Origin: a virus
Virus record (IMG/VR): IMGVR_UViG_3300030107_003798
Span: 1 to 46,824 of that record
Direction: 5' to 3' (one strand)
Length of the DNA: 46,824 nt
Within the stretch, counting starts at the first letter, position 1. The number at the start of each line of letters is the position of its first letter. This document shows, piece by piece, positions 23,254 to 33,301 of this stretch. The notes under the pieces were generated by a model. The model did no database searches and was not told the DNA's origin. It saw nothing but the letters and a program-made list of their open reading frames with translations. The position numbers were made by a program, and so were the translations under genes.

Positions 23254-26200
23254 TATTCTGATTCCTCTATGTCATAGGTGCCTGCTTCAACTTGATAGGC
23301 TAGGTAACCTAATCCCATATTATATAAAAATTGTGTTGCTATTTCTTTATTAGGTAGCATGGTTAAAGCTTTATGTATTCTCTCAGCTCCTTGCAGAACT
23401 CTATCTGCTTTATCAGAACCTTCACCTGCTTTCATTAATTCGCTAGGGTCTCCAGCATTTAATATCTGTTGAATAGTAGGAGGTCCGAAACGTTCTCGTA
23501 TCTCCTTCCTACTTGCTATTGGGTTTGGCGGTTCTAAAAATTCTGAAGTTGTCCAACCTTTTACAGTCATATCTACACCTAGTTTAACTGCAGAACCTAA
23601 AGCTTCTAAGTTTCTTGGAGCATTCTCTTTAAACTTCCTTATAAGAGTTTCAGCTGAATCTCTAATTCCTCCAGAAACTCCTAATCCAATTTTCTGAGCT
23701 CCCCAACCTATTCTATCAGCTGCTCTACCTGCACCTTTAACTACATTTTTAGCCAGTGCTTGTACAATAGTATTAGTATCTTCGTCGTTAGCTTGCATAA
23801 GCCTTCCGTTTAAAGTCTTCATATGAGGCGGTTCCTCCATTACAGCGTGTGCTCCCAAACCAGTTCTTACAGCCATGTCAAAAGCTATTTGTTCTTTAGC
23901 AAAGGCCACGAGTAGTGGGTTCCTTGCGATAGTATCTACGGTACCTTGGGTAATGTTTTTACCTGTAAAAGATGCGTAAGCTCTTAAAGCATCGCCAAGC
24001 TCCATGTCCATCATATGTCTGTATGTCTCACCTATTAAATTTTCTCTGTTTACTAGGAGACCGTTCTGCTTTCTTGTGTAAGCTTCTCTAGCAGCTGGAT
24101 TTTTTATTTGACTAGCTAAAATTTCCTCTTGAACAATATTAACATATTCAATAGCTCCTAGTACGCCGTTCTTATTTATCCTAGCTCCTTGTAGGTGTTC
24201 GGTTACACCTTGTAAAGCGCTTTCTCCTAAACCTAAGGCAGAGATTCCAGTACCTATAACATTGGTACCTCCTTGCCCTGGTGCTCTAGGAAGTAAGGCT
24301 ATATCCTCTGCAGTCATACCCATTTGCTGAGCCATGTGTATTTGTAAATCAGAAATTCCCTCGGTCAGGCTTGAGTACAAACCTGTTGAGAAGTCGGTAG
24401 CCATAATCGTATCACCACTCTGACCTAAAAGCATTTGCATAGGCGCAGCTTGGAGAGTTTGATTGATTAAAAGGTTAGCTTCTTGAGTGGCTTCCCAACT
24501 AACCAACCTCTCTTTTAGCATAGTTCTAAGTCCTATCTCTGAGTCGTCTAGACCCTCTGAGAATTCTTTAACATTTAAAAGTTCTAAAGCTCCCTCAGCT
24601 TGTTGCATTAAAAACTTCTGCTTAGCATCACCCTCTTGTCTAAACTGAGCGCTCCTACTTTGAAGCTCCCAAGCAAACCTTTCAGACTGGTTCTTAATTT
24701 CTCCAGTAGATACAGTGTTAGTTGTCGAATCATACACAAGGTTATCGACATCTAAAGTTATTAGTTGTTGGGTCCTTGGGTCCATGAGAACCCTGAGTGT
24801 GTCCGCATCCAGATACTTATCCCACTCATTGGTGATAAGAGCTTCAACCCAACCTGATCCTCTTATAGGTATAGAATCAAAACTTCCTTTGTACTTTTTA
24901 AACGTTTCTATAGCTGGAGCAAATCTATCCTGTAAACGACCTATAGCACCTATAACTGATTCAGGATTGTTATCCATGTCAATCCCTACTAGTCCTATCA
25001 TCTCCAGAGTTTTAAGTCCAAACTCCGCAGGTATTAAGCTGGCGTCCGTAAATACATCTGTCCAGCCTGGAGGATTGTTTCCTACTTGGGTATGGTCTAA
25101 CGCCATCAACGCTTTTCCTATGTCAAGTAGTAAGCCTTCTTCGTTTGAAGAAAACAAAGCTTGAACGTTAAAACTATCCTCTTGCTTGTCTGCAAAATCT
25201 CCTAGAGTTGTAGCTCCATCGCTCTGAGGTTTCCAATCTTTGCCTGCGCTACCGTAAGCCTGTGCTTGAATCTCTGACCAACTAGTTGTCACAGCTATTG
25301 CTCCAGGTGTAGTAGGGTCTGCAATTAAATTCTTTCCTTCTGCCTTAAGTCTGTTGACTACCTCATCAGGAAAATAACCTGTAGATAAATAAGCTGGGGA
25401 AGTTACAAAGTCTGCAAACTTCTCTATGTTTGCTGGAACCGTAGCTAAAGGAGTTAAGTCCTTTATTAAAGCTTCGTTCCAACCTGCTGGATAACCAATG
25501 ATATTACCCATCTCATCTGTAGTAAACTTACCTTCCGCTACTAATTTGGCAGTCTCACTTCCCGTACCTAGAACACCTAAGTCTGTTGCCATAGTTTGAA
25601 ACTGAGTCTTTAAATCTCTTACGGCTTTAAACTGTATCTTCTGTTGACCGGTAAAAGTTTTGTAGTCAGCTAAGTTTCTAAACGCAGGCAGAGCTTTTTT
25701 AATTAGCTCTTCTCCTCCGTCTTGTTTATACAGGTTAGACCCATGAGTCTTTAGCAACTCTAACTCGTCCTTAGTTAAACCTGCAGCTTCTAAAGCTTTT
25801 TTATATTCTTCCTGTGCTTGTAAGTCTTCTCCCTCTAAACCCGTAGCTGCAGCTAAAGCATCTAACTGTTGAGAAGCGTTATCTAGTATAGTTTTCTCTA
25901 TACTATATTTAGACCCTGAAGCATTAGCCTCATCAAGCAACTTGCCATAAGCCGCTGATGTTTTGTTCCAAGTCTTCAACGCATTTCTTATCTCTTCGGT
26001 AGTAGAAGGCCACACTTGTCCTGTAGTCGTCTGTACTCCTGGCTTTAAACCAGCTAGGGCGGTATCATCCTGCGCCTTTTGATATGTAGTTCTTTGATTA
26101 TTAGCGAGGTTCATTGTATCTTGAACTCCCATGTGTCCTACATCTAAGTCACCTACCTCAGGTGCAAGGATGTTTATCCCTGTAGTTTTACGAGTCATCT

Positions 26201-26957
26201 CTGCTGCAGCTATCCAGTTATCTTGATACCACTGAGTTAACTCTTCACTTCCCATAAACATAGAAGGACTCTTCGTAAGGTTTTCAAAGTTCTGTTGTTG
26301 AATAGAAAATGCAGTCTTTATTTTACCTAGGTTATGAGTCTCTTCTTCCCGCTTAATCCTGTCCTGGTTCATATCCATAGATACCATCCAGTTAAGTTCT
26401 TCAGGATTAGTAGCAGAACGATACGCTTTTATTTGAGAGCTTGAAAAATGTCCTGAGTTTTCCATCCAGTCGAGCTGGTCTTTAACAGTTTGAGCACTCT
26501 CTATTTTTGCGAACGCTTCTCTAGCATCTGCATCAGACATACGAGCAAGAGCGTCTACTCCTCCAAGCTTAGCAATACTAGCTGCTGAATCTGGATTCTC
26601 GGTTAAGAATAGTTGGTACTTCTTAGCCCTAGATAACATAGCGTTATATCTAGCTAAAGCATCTTGTTGTTGCTTCAGTACACCTGGAAGATTCTCTGTT
26701 CTATTAACTACATCGAAACCCCCTACTATACCTGCAGATAAAGCTTGACCAAGCATGAGTCCCCAGTTAGGACCTTGCTCCATCTTAGAAGAAGCATCTC
26801 GCATATCCCTAGCTTGTACTGAAGCATCGGCAGCAGCCTGAGCTTCAGCGAAACTAGACCTTGGTTCAGCGGCCTCTTTATCTTTTGCGAGTACAGGGTT
26901 CCCTTCGTAGTCAGTTAATTCTGGGTCTGGTATATCATTTAGTGGGTCTACTGCCAT
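23253..26957 (-). CDS. Medium ejection protein (T7 gp15-like position), 1,234 aa
   Basis: Large, soluble, helical and acidic, with an alanine-rich, low-complexity flavour and no enzyme motif seen. It starts MAVDPLNDIPDPELTDYEGN and ends YQVEAGTYDIEESE. In the late operon it lies between the small (210 aa) and giant (3,410 aa) internal proteins, the place of T7 gp15. T7 gp15 is 747 residues, so this protein is much larger. It probably forms the hub or tube of the DNA-ejection assembly in the periplasm. Its stop overlaps the giant gene's start as TAATG, so the pair is coupled at about equal ribosome flow. The assignment is by gene order, size and composition. Confidence 0.8.
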   Translation of the reverse strand: MAVDPLNDIPDPELTDYEGNPVLAKDKEAAEPRSSFAEAQAAADASVQARDMRDASSKMEQGPNWGLMLGQALSAGIVGGFDVVNRTENLPGVLKQQQDALARYNAMLSRAKKYQLFLTENPDSAASIAKLGGVDALARMSDADAREAFAKIESAQTVKDQLDWMENSGHFSSSQIKAYRSATNPEELNWMVSMDMNQDRIKREEETHNLGKIKTAFSIQQQNFENLTKSPSMFMGSEELTQWYQDNWIAAAEMTRKTTGINILAPEVGDLDVGHMGVQDTMNLANNQRTTYQKAQDDTALAGLKPGVQTTTGQVWPSTTEEIRNALKTWNKTSAAYGKLLDEANASGSKYSIEKTILDNASQQLDALAAATGLEGEDLQAQEEYKKALEAAGLTKDELELLKTHGSNLYKQDGGEELIKKALPAFRNLADYKTFTGQQKIQFKAVRDLKTQFQTMATDLGVLGTGSETAKLVAEGKFTTDEMGNIIGYPAGWNEALIKDLTPLATVPANIEKFADFVTSPAYLSTGYFPDEVVNRLKAEGKNLIADPTTPGAIAVTTSWSEIQAQAYGSAGKDWKPQSDGATTLGDFADKQEDSFNVQALFSSNEEGLLLDIGKALMALDHTQVGNNPPGWTDVFTDASLIPAEFGLKTLEMIGLVGIDMDNNPESVIGAIGRLQDRFAPAIETFKKYKGSFDSIPIRGSGWVEALITNEWDKYLDADTLRVLMDPRTQQLITLDVDNLVYDSTTNTVSTGEIKNQSERFAWELQSRSAQFRQEGDAKQKFLMQQAEGALELLNVKEFSEGLDDSEIGLRTMLKERLVSWEATQEANLLINQTLQAAPMQMLLGQSGDTIMATDFSTGLYSSLTEGISDLQIHMAQQMGMTAEDIALLPRAPGQGGTNVIGTGISALGLGESALQGVTEHLQGARINKNGVLGAIEYVNIVQEEILASQIKNPAAREAYTRKQNGLLVNRENLIGETYRHMMDMELGDALRAYASFTGKNITQGTVDTIARNPLLVAFAKEQIAFDMAVRTGLGAHAVMEEPPHMKTLNGRLMQANDEDTNTIVQALAKNVVKGAGRAADRIGWGAQKIGLGVSGGIRDSAETLIRKFKENAPRNLEALGSAVKLGVDMTVKGWTTSEFLEPPNPIASRKEIRERFGPPTIQQILNAGDPSELMKAGEGSDKADRVLQGAERIHKALTMLPNKEIATQFLYNMGLGYLAYQVEAGTYDIEESE

Positions 26958-26960
26958 TGT

Positions 26961-27593
26961 TTATTCCTCCGGATCGTCTCCGCCACCGCCAAAGAAGAAC
27001 TCTGCTCCTGAGCCAAACATACCTCCAGCCATTGATGAAGCTACGCCTCCTAGGAGACCTGCGGCGAATGTAGGTTGGTCAGCCATCTTAGCTGCTTCAG
27101 CCATCATCTGAGCGTGACCCATTACCTGTTGTGATTGTAGGCCACTGACCGCTTGTAACTGAGCCATGCCCATGTTACCTCGTATCTGACCTTGTTGTGA
27201 AAGAATCTGCATAAGAGCTTGACTGTTTCGTTGTGCCTCTTGAGCTCGTCTACTTGATTCCATTTGATAGCCTTGTGCTGCAGCTTGAAGCTGTCCTTGA
27301 GAAGCTTGAAAAACACCTGCTCCTCTTAGACCCATACGTTGCTGAGCCTTAGCCATCTGTCCTTGTTGTTGCTGCCTTAGTCCTGAGGCTAGAGCAAACT
27401 CTGCCATCGGATCTCGGAACCCACGCTTTCTTCTTAGAGTAGCTGCCTCTTGTTCAAAGGGCTGTAGGGTGTCCTCCATTAAGGTGTCATAGCCAGCTCG
27501 GGTTTCATCTACTATTGCACCCATTCTGCTATACATTCTATTTGCGTTCTCCTCCATGGCATCACGCATCTTATTACTTGTTAAAAACGACAT
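26961..27593 (-). CDS. Small ejection protein (T7 gp14 / P22 gp7-like), 210 aa
   Basis: Glutamine- and methionine-rich helical protein (LASGLRQQQQGQMAKAQQRM and later QGQLQAAAQGYQM) with a hydrophobic glycine-rich C-terminal stretch (FAAGLLGGVASSMAGGMFG) and acidic end. This composition and a membrane-active C-end are typical of T7 gp14 and P22 gp7, which form the outer-membrane pore during DNA ejection. It is first of the three ejection genes and starts almost directly after the 85-aa gene stop (TAATATG). The homology is inferred from composition and order; a profile search would settle it. Confidence 0.75.
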   Translation of the reverse strand: MSFLTSNKMRDAMEENANRMYSRMGAIVDETRAGYDTLMEDTLQPFEQEAATLRRKRGFRDPMAEFALASGLRQQQQGQMAKAQQRMGLRGAGVFQASQGQLQAAAQGYQMESSRRAQEAQRNSQALMQILSQQGQIRGNMGMAQLQAVSGLQSQQVMGHAQMMAEAAKMADQPTFAAGLLGGVASSMAGGMFGSGAEFFFGGGGDDPEE

Positions 27594-27594
27594 A

Positions 27595-27852
27595 TTAATA
27601 CTCCACTATTAGGTTGATAGGCTTTCCTGCCTCTTGGTTGCTTGTGACTGAAAGCTTACCGCTCTCCTGTTTTAAATCCGAAGACACCCCGTCAGAGGAT
27701 AGTACCCTCCTAGGTTGTGCTCTTCTTGGGTTGTTAAGTTCTACCTTCTCACCTGGGCCACGGCTTATTGCTTTTATTACAACACCTTCCGTGTCGTTCC
27801 ACTTACTTCCGTGGGCGACTGGTTGATTATCTTGATCTACTTTACTGCGCAT
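27595..27852 (-). CDS. Unknown virion-region protein, 85 aa
   Basis: Start ATG 27852 overlaps the end of the large nozzle/adhesin gene by 11 bases. Small, basic in the middle (NNPRRAQPRRVL), strand-rich, probably soluble. No motif recognised. Between the tail nozzle/adhesin and the small ejection protein, it may be a tail accessory or assembly factor, but this is only context. Confidence 0.68.
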   Translation of the reverse strand: MRSKVDQDNQPVAHGSKWNDTEGVVIKAISRGPGEKVELNNPRRAQPRRVLSSDGVSSDLKQESGKLSVTSNQEAGKPINLIVEY

Positions 27853-30800
27853 TTGGTACCGTAATATCTATGTCCACATGAGAGATAGCGGTAGCTTCCG
27901 GCTTTCTATTCCGCAAGATACCTCTTAGGAAGCGACCTCTAACGTCACCTCCGACTGTCGTGTCATTAACAGCGACAGTAACGAACTGAGCGTCGGCGAT
28001 AGATGTACGAGTTCCCGCCATAGGAGAACCCGCAAAGCCTACCTCTACGCCCGATCCTGACTGAATACTTATTTGAGTTTCATTAATCATTGAAGATTCT
28101 GCACCCGTATCTATGTATCCAGAGTCTACTATCATACCATCAGAAGATGCTCCGAAGTATATAGTAGCTGCACCATCTGCTATTGAGTCATGTGCTGCCA
28201 CTGTTATAGTAGTTGAATTAAAAGCACTTATTGTAGTGTCTTGTGTCGAACCTGCTGAGTCCACAATTCCTATACGCATATCTTTGTGAACCTTAGTCTC
28301 TAAGTTACCATCAGTTGTGAATACAGCTCCACTGATAGTTCCTGTGTTTGATGCAGGCGTATCAGTCTGTACATCATCTCCGTATACTGAAGTGTTACCT
28401 GTAGAGTAAGAACCACTAACGTTTACCCATTGGTCTGTTCCAGTAGAAGAATCACCTACAGCTAATGCGTATCTCTTCTCTACTGTTACTTCTCCTGTAG
28501 GAATAAACAGTCTTAAAACGTCTCCTGTATTCTCATCTATTATGAAAAGACTTTGTAGGTTAGTGCTGCAAGCTAAGCGTACATTGCTGTGTGTTGGTAA
28601 TAGGTCTTGGAAAGGAGTACCTACGTCTGTAGTTTTAAAATCTACCTGTCCTACTCTATCCATTAACCATAGCCTACCATTAAAGGCGTAGACTTGACCT
28701 GACATCTCTACGCTTGCTCGAGGTGAATAAGCACCTACGCCTCCGCCTAGAGGGAATTCTGTTTCGTTTCCAGGAGCTCCGATTAGGGCTGTAGTCCAAT
28801 CCTGACCGAACAAGTACAAGGTGTCGCCTGTTGATCGACAACCTACTAACTCACTTGCTCCTCCTCCACCAGATACTCTGGCATCGTATATCATGTCGTA
28901 TGGGAAAGTCTCCCAACCGAATGGTCCTGGTTCTGTGTAATACACCCTGTTGTTTTCTCCTATAACACCTACTTGACCTTGCCATGTAAAGAATTGTTTT
29001 ATCTTATCTGGTACAGCGAAGTCAGTCCACGGTGCTGCAAAGCCTAAGGCAGAGTTAGGGGTGTCATCTATAAAGTGTTTAGTATCAGACGGCACTCTAG
29101 CAAGGAAGTATAGCGGAGCATATCTCACACTATCTAATGCTTTTTGAACGTCATCTTCTACGTCTATATCAACTATACCTTGAGTAATCGTACGGAATAA
29201 TTCTATAGCTGCTATGTCTGGACGAGGAAGTTCTGGGAAAGCTACCGCGTTAGTTCCAGTCTCTGCTGTATGCTCATCTTGAAGCATACTGTTGTTATCT
29301 AACTCTAAGTTACCTAGATCTGAAGAACCACTAGCAGTACCTACATTCTTAATTAAAGTACCACCTTCTACAGTTAAGTCTCCTTTTATCATTCTCCAAT
29401 AGGCCAGTAAGTTGCCCCAATCGTCAGGAGCTACTCGGTTAGATACGTTCCATCCGTTAGGTCCTGGTTCTCCTGTGTGACACTTAGGACCTTGACCATC
29501 TGCCCAGATTCTAAACTCACCTACATAAACATCTACATCATTGTTAACTCCATCCGTATCTGGAGAGCCTCCTATATGTATCCAGTTTTTAGTTGCGTCA
29601 GAAGTTGCTTCCGCTTCTGTCCACTGTGCGTCGGTCTCCATAATAGGAGTATCAAACACAACGTTACCATTTATAGCCATGCCCTCTATGTACAGGGCTG
29701 GGTTAGAACTATCTCCTACCTTATGACGTAGTTGTATGCTATACATATTCCACTCATGGAAATCGTTTACAAACTCGTGATCTGATATACGTGCAAAGTG
29801 GGTGTCAGTTCCTCCGCCTGGAATCTCCTCGTTAGATATGGTGTAAGCAGCCTTACCCATAGTTTGTAGAGTAATACTTCCTGCTCCTCTATTAGAGTAG
29901 TACAAAGCTAACGGCATATTAGATATGGCAGAAGAAGAGGTCTTATTACCGAAGGTAAAGATAGCGTTCCTCTTAGTCTCTGCGTGTGCAACCTCTTGTT
30001 CAAAAATCTTAGCCTTTACTTTAGCAGTCCTTGTCCTGTAGCTGTTCCATAGAAGTCCTGCATTTCCATTAGGGTTTGAGTCCACGAAATGGTCTTCCTC
30101 TTGTGCGTTGTCTGACCAATCGAAGTGCGCATCAATTACATTCCCTGCATACAATGCTCCTCCAGGTTGAGCTGAATTCTTTAAGTACCCATGTTCTCTA
30201 AGCATAGTTTCAGTAGGCGCTACACTCCAAGCTCTTGCATGGAACTGTACGTCTTCTGGAAGCATAGGCATTAACTCATGATTAGAGTAAACCCTTCTGC
30301 CGTCGTCAGTACTGTAACCGGCCCAAATCAGGTCTCTAGGTCTATCATACGTACTCGAAGAGCCGCACCAATAGCCCCAATTAGCACTTCTTTCTACTTG
30401 TCCATCGGTGCCTATTGGAGGAACAGAATAGCTATATGACCCTACACCTTTAACTATAAACTGCGTATTGTCAGGATTCCCTGGATTAGACCAACCTGCA
30501 AAGAAATCGGTACTGCTATAAGTACCTGACGTTCCTCCATGTCCGCTATACCCTGATAGCTGAGCTTCCATAGTTCTTCCAACTAAGACATGCCACTTCT
30601 CATCCGTTGCATTGTGGACATAAACCTTCAAATCATCGTCTTCTCTAACAACAAAGAGAGAGTAGTCTTTATTGTATTGCCAACAAGTATGGTCATTATC
30701 AGTTCCTCCGGTACATTCACTCGCATCAGTAAAGGTTATCCACTTCATATTAGACTGTGGTCCGAATTGACCCTCCGCTAGACCTGCAGAACCATGCTGG

Positions 30801-33301
30801 TGAAAATGCTCATACCGTTCTCTTGCTATACCTATTACTAGTCTGGTGTGGTTATCGTCGCTATTACCATATACACCCCTACCAGTGCTGACTTCATTAG
30901 TCTTGGTTACCCTACGGGCCCATTTACCTCTAGTTGATGTTGCGCTACTGGTACCTCCAGTCATTAAATACGCACACATGGCTGGGTTTGTTTGGTCAGA
31001 CCTACCGTGACAAGCATTTCTATGCATTCCTATCCTTTCACCTATAGAAAAGATACCCATGCCTGGGTAATAGCCGTTGTAGTAATAAGAGGTGCCCCTA
31101 TCAAACGTACTCTTTCCGCTATATTTGAACGAGGTTTGTATAGCAAAGTCTTGGTTAAGATCCATTTGGAAGTTACCGGTTCTCCAATACTGTCTTCTCT
31201 GCTCGTGTGTACTATTACCGTTACTACTTGTAGATTGTAATCCTCTTCCCCAGATAGTCTCTGGCATCTCGTCCACGTCTAACTTCTCTACCTTTGCAAA
31301 GCATTCAACTACTATACGTTTCTCATCGTTTACTGTGCCAAAGATATCAGTAGTACCTGAGTCAGCTTGAGCGTGAAGATGTCCTCCTTTAGTAGACTTT
31401 ATAAAAGTTTCTCCCATTTCTGAGACACCATCATCAGCTCCAGAAGAGGAGCCAATAATAAATCTTCCTGCTGTTGAATCTACATAAGACGGATCTAGTC
31501 TACGGATAGGTCCATAGGTTCCGTCGCTAGTTACGTATCTGTAGCCATAACTTGCTGCTCCTTCTAAAACTCCAGGAGCTGTGGGTTGAACAGATACATT
31601 ACGCCAAGGTGAAGGAACACCGTACTCTCTTACGCTTTCTGCTTCTTCATCTATTACGTGTCCTACATCACCACTAGCTACTAAAAGTTTTGAACCTATA
31701 CGTAATACCTCTGCATCTTTCTTAAATGCTAGAGCCATACGTTGTTTGCCTTTAGTAAATCCTGTGACGTTGCCTTCTCCTAATACGTGACCGCCAGCTA
31801 CTGCAACATAGCTACCGTCATCAAGAGGACCTGAAGCGTGACTACAAGAGCCACCTACATCGCTTTTAGCTAGTCCATGTAAGCCTGTCTTTCTAGTTGA
31901 TTTGTCCACGAAAGATGCGCCTTCCATATAAACAAGCGCGTCATCTGTAGCGCCTAAGTCCTTAGTAACCTCTCCTTTGTACATCGCAAACTTAGTTAAA
32001 GTTCCGCAGTACTTAGTTCCTGTATCTGCAGCAGCTGAACCCACCCATAGTTTAGGAGGGTTATTCATGTCAAAGTAAGGAGGTAACCATGTAGCTATAG
32101 TACTAATCCCTCCATCATCGTAGTCTCCGTCATGTATTATGTATAACCTTTCGTCAGCCGTCTTAGTAGCGAATATCTCAAAGTCTGGATTAGACCTAGT
32201 TAATAACGTCCCACCATCATCATAGGTGTGGGTAGTTCCACTAACTGTGAAGGTTAAATGCCCAGAAGAGTTTATTGCTAATACACCTAAATCGTCGAAG
32301 TCCAAAAGTGTCTGAGCTTTACCCTCCTCTAACAAGGTACCTTTAAGATAGAAGGTATATGAGGCAGAAAACAAAGCAGATCTATTCTTAGCTGTAAAGA
32401 ACTGCTCAATGTCCTGAGTCATTTGAACCCTGAGCGCAGAGCTTCTACCATTGAATACAATAGAATCTGCAGCCGCAACAGGAGGTGACGGATCACAAAG
32501 TAACATATCAGTATCATTAGTTACTTCTGAACTGACAGCTTGACCACCTGCTGAAAGTAGGTAGTGGTTTTGTAGGTTTGTACTAGTAGGAGTTCTGTCA
32601 GCATATAAGCCTTCGGAGTCTGAAGTGTTCTTAGCTCCTGTGTATATAGCCAAGTTAGATATTACATGAGGTACGTGAGATACCTTAGTTTTCTCTAATA
32701 CGCTATTACCTAACAGCTCTACAGTAAACTTATCTGTTGCTACAGGAGCCTTAGTAAACTCCTCTGCAGCATCTGTTGACGAATGCATAATGAACTTATC
32801 ATTTGAATCGTCATAAGTAAGTACCAGATTAACTACAGTACCTTGAGTCTTAGCAGTGTCTAATGCTATGTCAGTAGAAACGTCACTACTGTTTAATCTT
32901 CCCCCTGCTTTTATAGTACAAGTGGTTGCATTGTTATACTCGCTATAAACTTCCCAGTAGTTATTATTGTCTTTTACTACACTAAGTATAGGAAGTCTAT
33001 TAGCAACTGAATCTACTTGTTTAGAATCTAGATGCAATCCTACCTTAAGAGAAAAGGATATAGTCCAGCTTGCTGAAGCCGTTAAAGGTTGTGTACTAAA
33101 CCAACAAGCTCTTTCGTCGTCACCATCTACTACAACGCCTAGAGCGTTAGCCTTATCATCAACACGAACAGATCCATGTCGGCGATTAAGCTCTAACATA
33201 TTAGTAGGATCTGTTTCCTGCTTAAGTAATACAGCCTTATCATCTCCTGCAGCCTGAGCTACACGATTCATAGGCTTATTGTCGAAACGTTGTTTTGGCA
33301 T
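27842..33301 (-). CDS. Tail nozzle/adhesin with several lectin-like domains, 1,819 aa
   Basis: I place the start at ATG 33301 (MPKQRFDNKPMNR), in a TAATG overlap with the upstream stop; an upstream in-frame ATG at 33340 lies inside that gene. At least four blocks look like laminin-G/concanavalin-type beta-sandwiches, about residues 70-220, 310-440, 710-940 and 1,085-1,265 (for example ASWTISFSLKVGLHLDS, and GEFRIWADGQ at the end of the fourth). The last 450 residues (about 1,365-1,620) read like the beta-propeller of nozzle proteins: FFTWQGQVGVIGENNRVYYT, then GDTLYLFGQDWTTALIG, SGQVYAFNGRLWLMDRVGQV and LQSLFIIDENTGDVLRLF. T7 gp12, the nozzle, has about 790 residues. So I read this as a nozzle-class protein that has gained carbohydrate-binding lobes. 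Position after the adaptor supports this. Confidence 0.78.
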   Translation of the reverse strand: MPKQRFDNKPMNRVAQAAGDDKAVLLKQETDPTNMLELNRRHGSVRVDDKANALGVVVDGDDERACWFSTQPLTASASWTISFSLKVGLHLDSKQVDSVANRLPILSVVKDNNNYWEVYSEYNNATTCTIKAGGRLNSSDVSTDIALDTAKTQGTVVNLVLTYDDSNDKFIMHSSTDAAEEFTKAPVATDKFTVELLGNSVLEKTKVSHVPHVISNLAIYTGAKNTSDSEGLYADRTPTSTNLQNHYLLSAGGQAVSSEVTNDTDMLLCDPSPPVAAADSIVFNGRSSALRVQMTQDIEQFFTAKNRSALFSASYTFYLKGTLLEEGKAQTLLDFDDLGVLAINSSGHLTFTVSGTTHTYDDGGTLLTRSNPDFEIFATKTADERLYIIHDGDYDDGGISTIATWLPPYFDMNNPPKLWVGSAAADTGTKYCGTLTKFAMYKGEVTKDLGATDDALVYMEGASFVDKSTRKTGLHGLAKSDVGGSCSHASGPLDDGSYVAVAGGHVLGEGNVTGFTKGKQRMALAFKKDAEVLRIGSKLLVASGDVGHVIDEEAESVREYGVPSPWRNVSVQPTAPGVLEGAASYGYRYVTSDGTYGPIRRLDPSYVDSTAGRFIIGSSSGADDGVSEMGETFIKSTKGGHLHAQADSGTTDIFGTVNDEKRIVVECFAKVEKLDVDEMPETIWGRGLQSTSSNGNSTHEQRRQYWRTGNFQMDLNQDFAIQTSFKYSGKSTFDRGTSYYYNGYYPGMGIFSIGERIGMHRNACHGRSDQTNPAMCAYLMTGGTSSATSTRGKWARRVTKTNEVSTGRGVYGNSDDNHTRLVIGIARERYEHFHQHGSAGLAEGQFGPQSNMKWITFTDASECTGGTDNDHTCWQYNKDYSLFVVREDDDLKVYVHNATDEKWHVLVGRTMEAQLSGYSGHGGTSGTYSSTDFFAGWSNPGNPDNTQFIVKGVGSYSYSVPPIGTDGQVERSANWGYWCGSSSTYDRPRDLIWAGYSTDDGRRVYSNHELMPMLPEDVQFHARAWSVAPTETMLREHGYLKNSAQPGGALYAGNVIDAHFDWSDNAQEEDHFVDSNPNGNAGLLWNSYRTRTAKVKAKIFEQEVAHAETKRNAIFTFGNKTSSSAISNMPLALYYSNRGAGSITLQTMGKAAYTISNEEIPGGGTDTHFARISDHEFVNDFHEWNMYSIQLRHKVGDSSNPALYIEGMAINGNVVFDTPIMETDAQWTEAEATSDATKNWIHIGGSPDTDGVNNDVDVYVGEFRIWADGQGPKCHTGEPGPNGWNVSNRVAPDDWGNLLAYWRMIKGDLTVEGGTLIKNVGTASGSSDLGNLELDNNSMLQDEHTAETGTNAVAFPELPRPDIAAIELFRTITQGIVDIDVEDDVQKALDSVRYAPLYFLARVPSDTKHFIDDTPNSALGFAAPWTDFAVPDKIKQFFTWQGQVGVIGENNRVYYTEPGPFGWETFPYDMIYDARVSGGGGASELVGCRSTGDTLYLFGQDWTTALIGAPGNETEFPLGGGVGAYSPRASVEMSGQVYAFNGRLWLMDRVGQVDFKTTDVGTPFQDLLPTHSNVRLACSTNLQSLFIIDENTGDVLRLFIPTGEVTVEKRYALAVGDSSTGTDQWVNVSGSYSTGNTSVYGDDVQTDTPASNTGTISGAVFTTDGNLETKVHKDMRIGIVDSAGSTQDTTISAFNSTTITVAAHDSIADGAATIYFGASSDGMIVDSGYIDTGAESSMINETQISIQSGSGVEVGFAGSPMAGTRTSIADAQFVTVAVNDTTVGGDVRGRFLRGILRNRKPEATAISHVDIDITVPNAQ

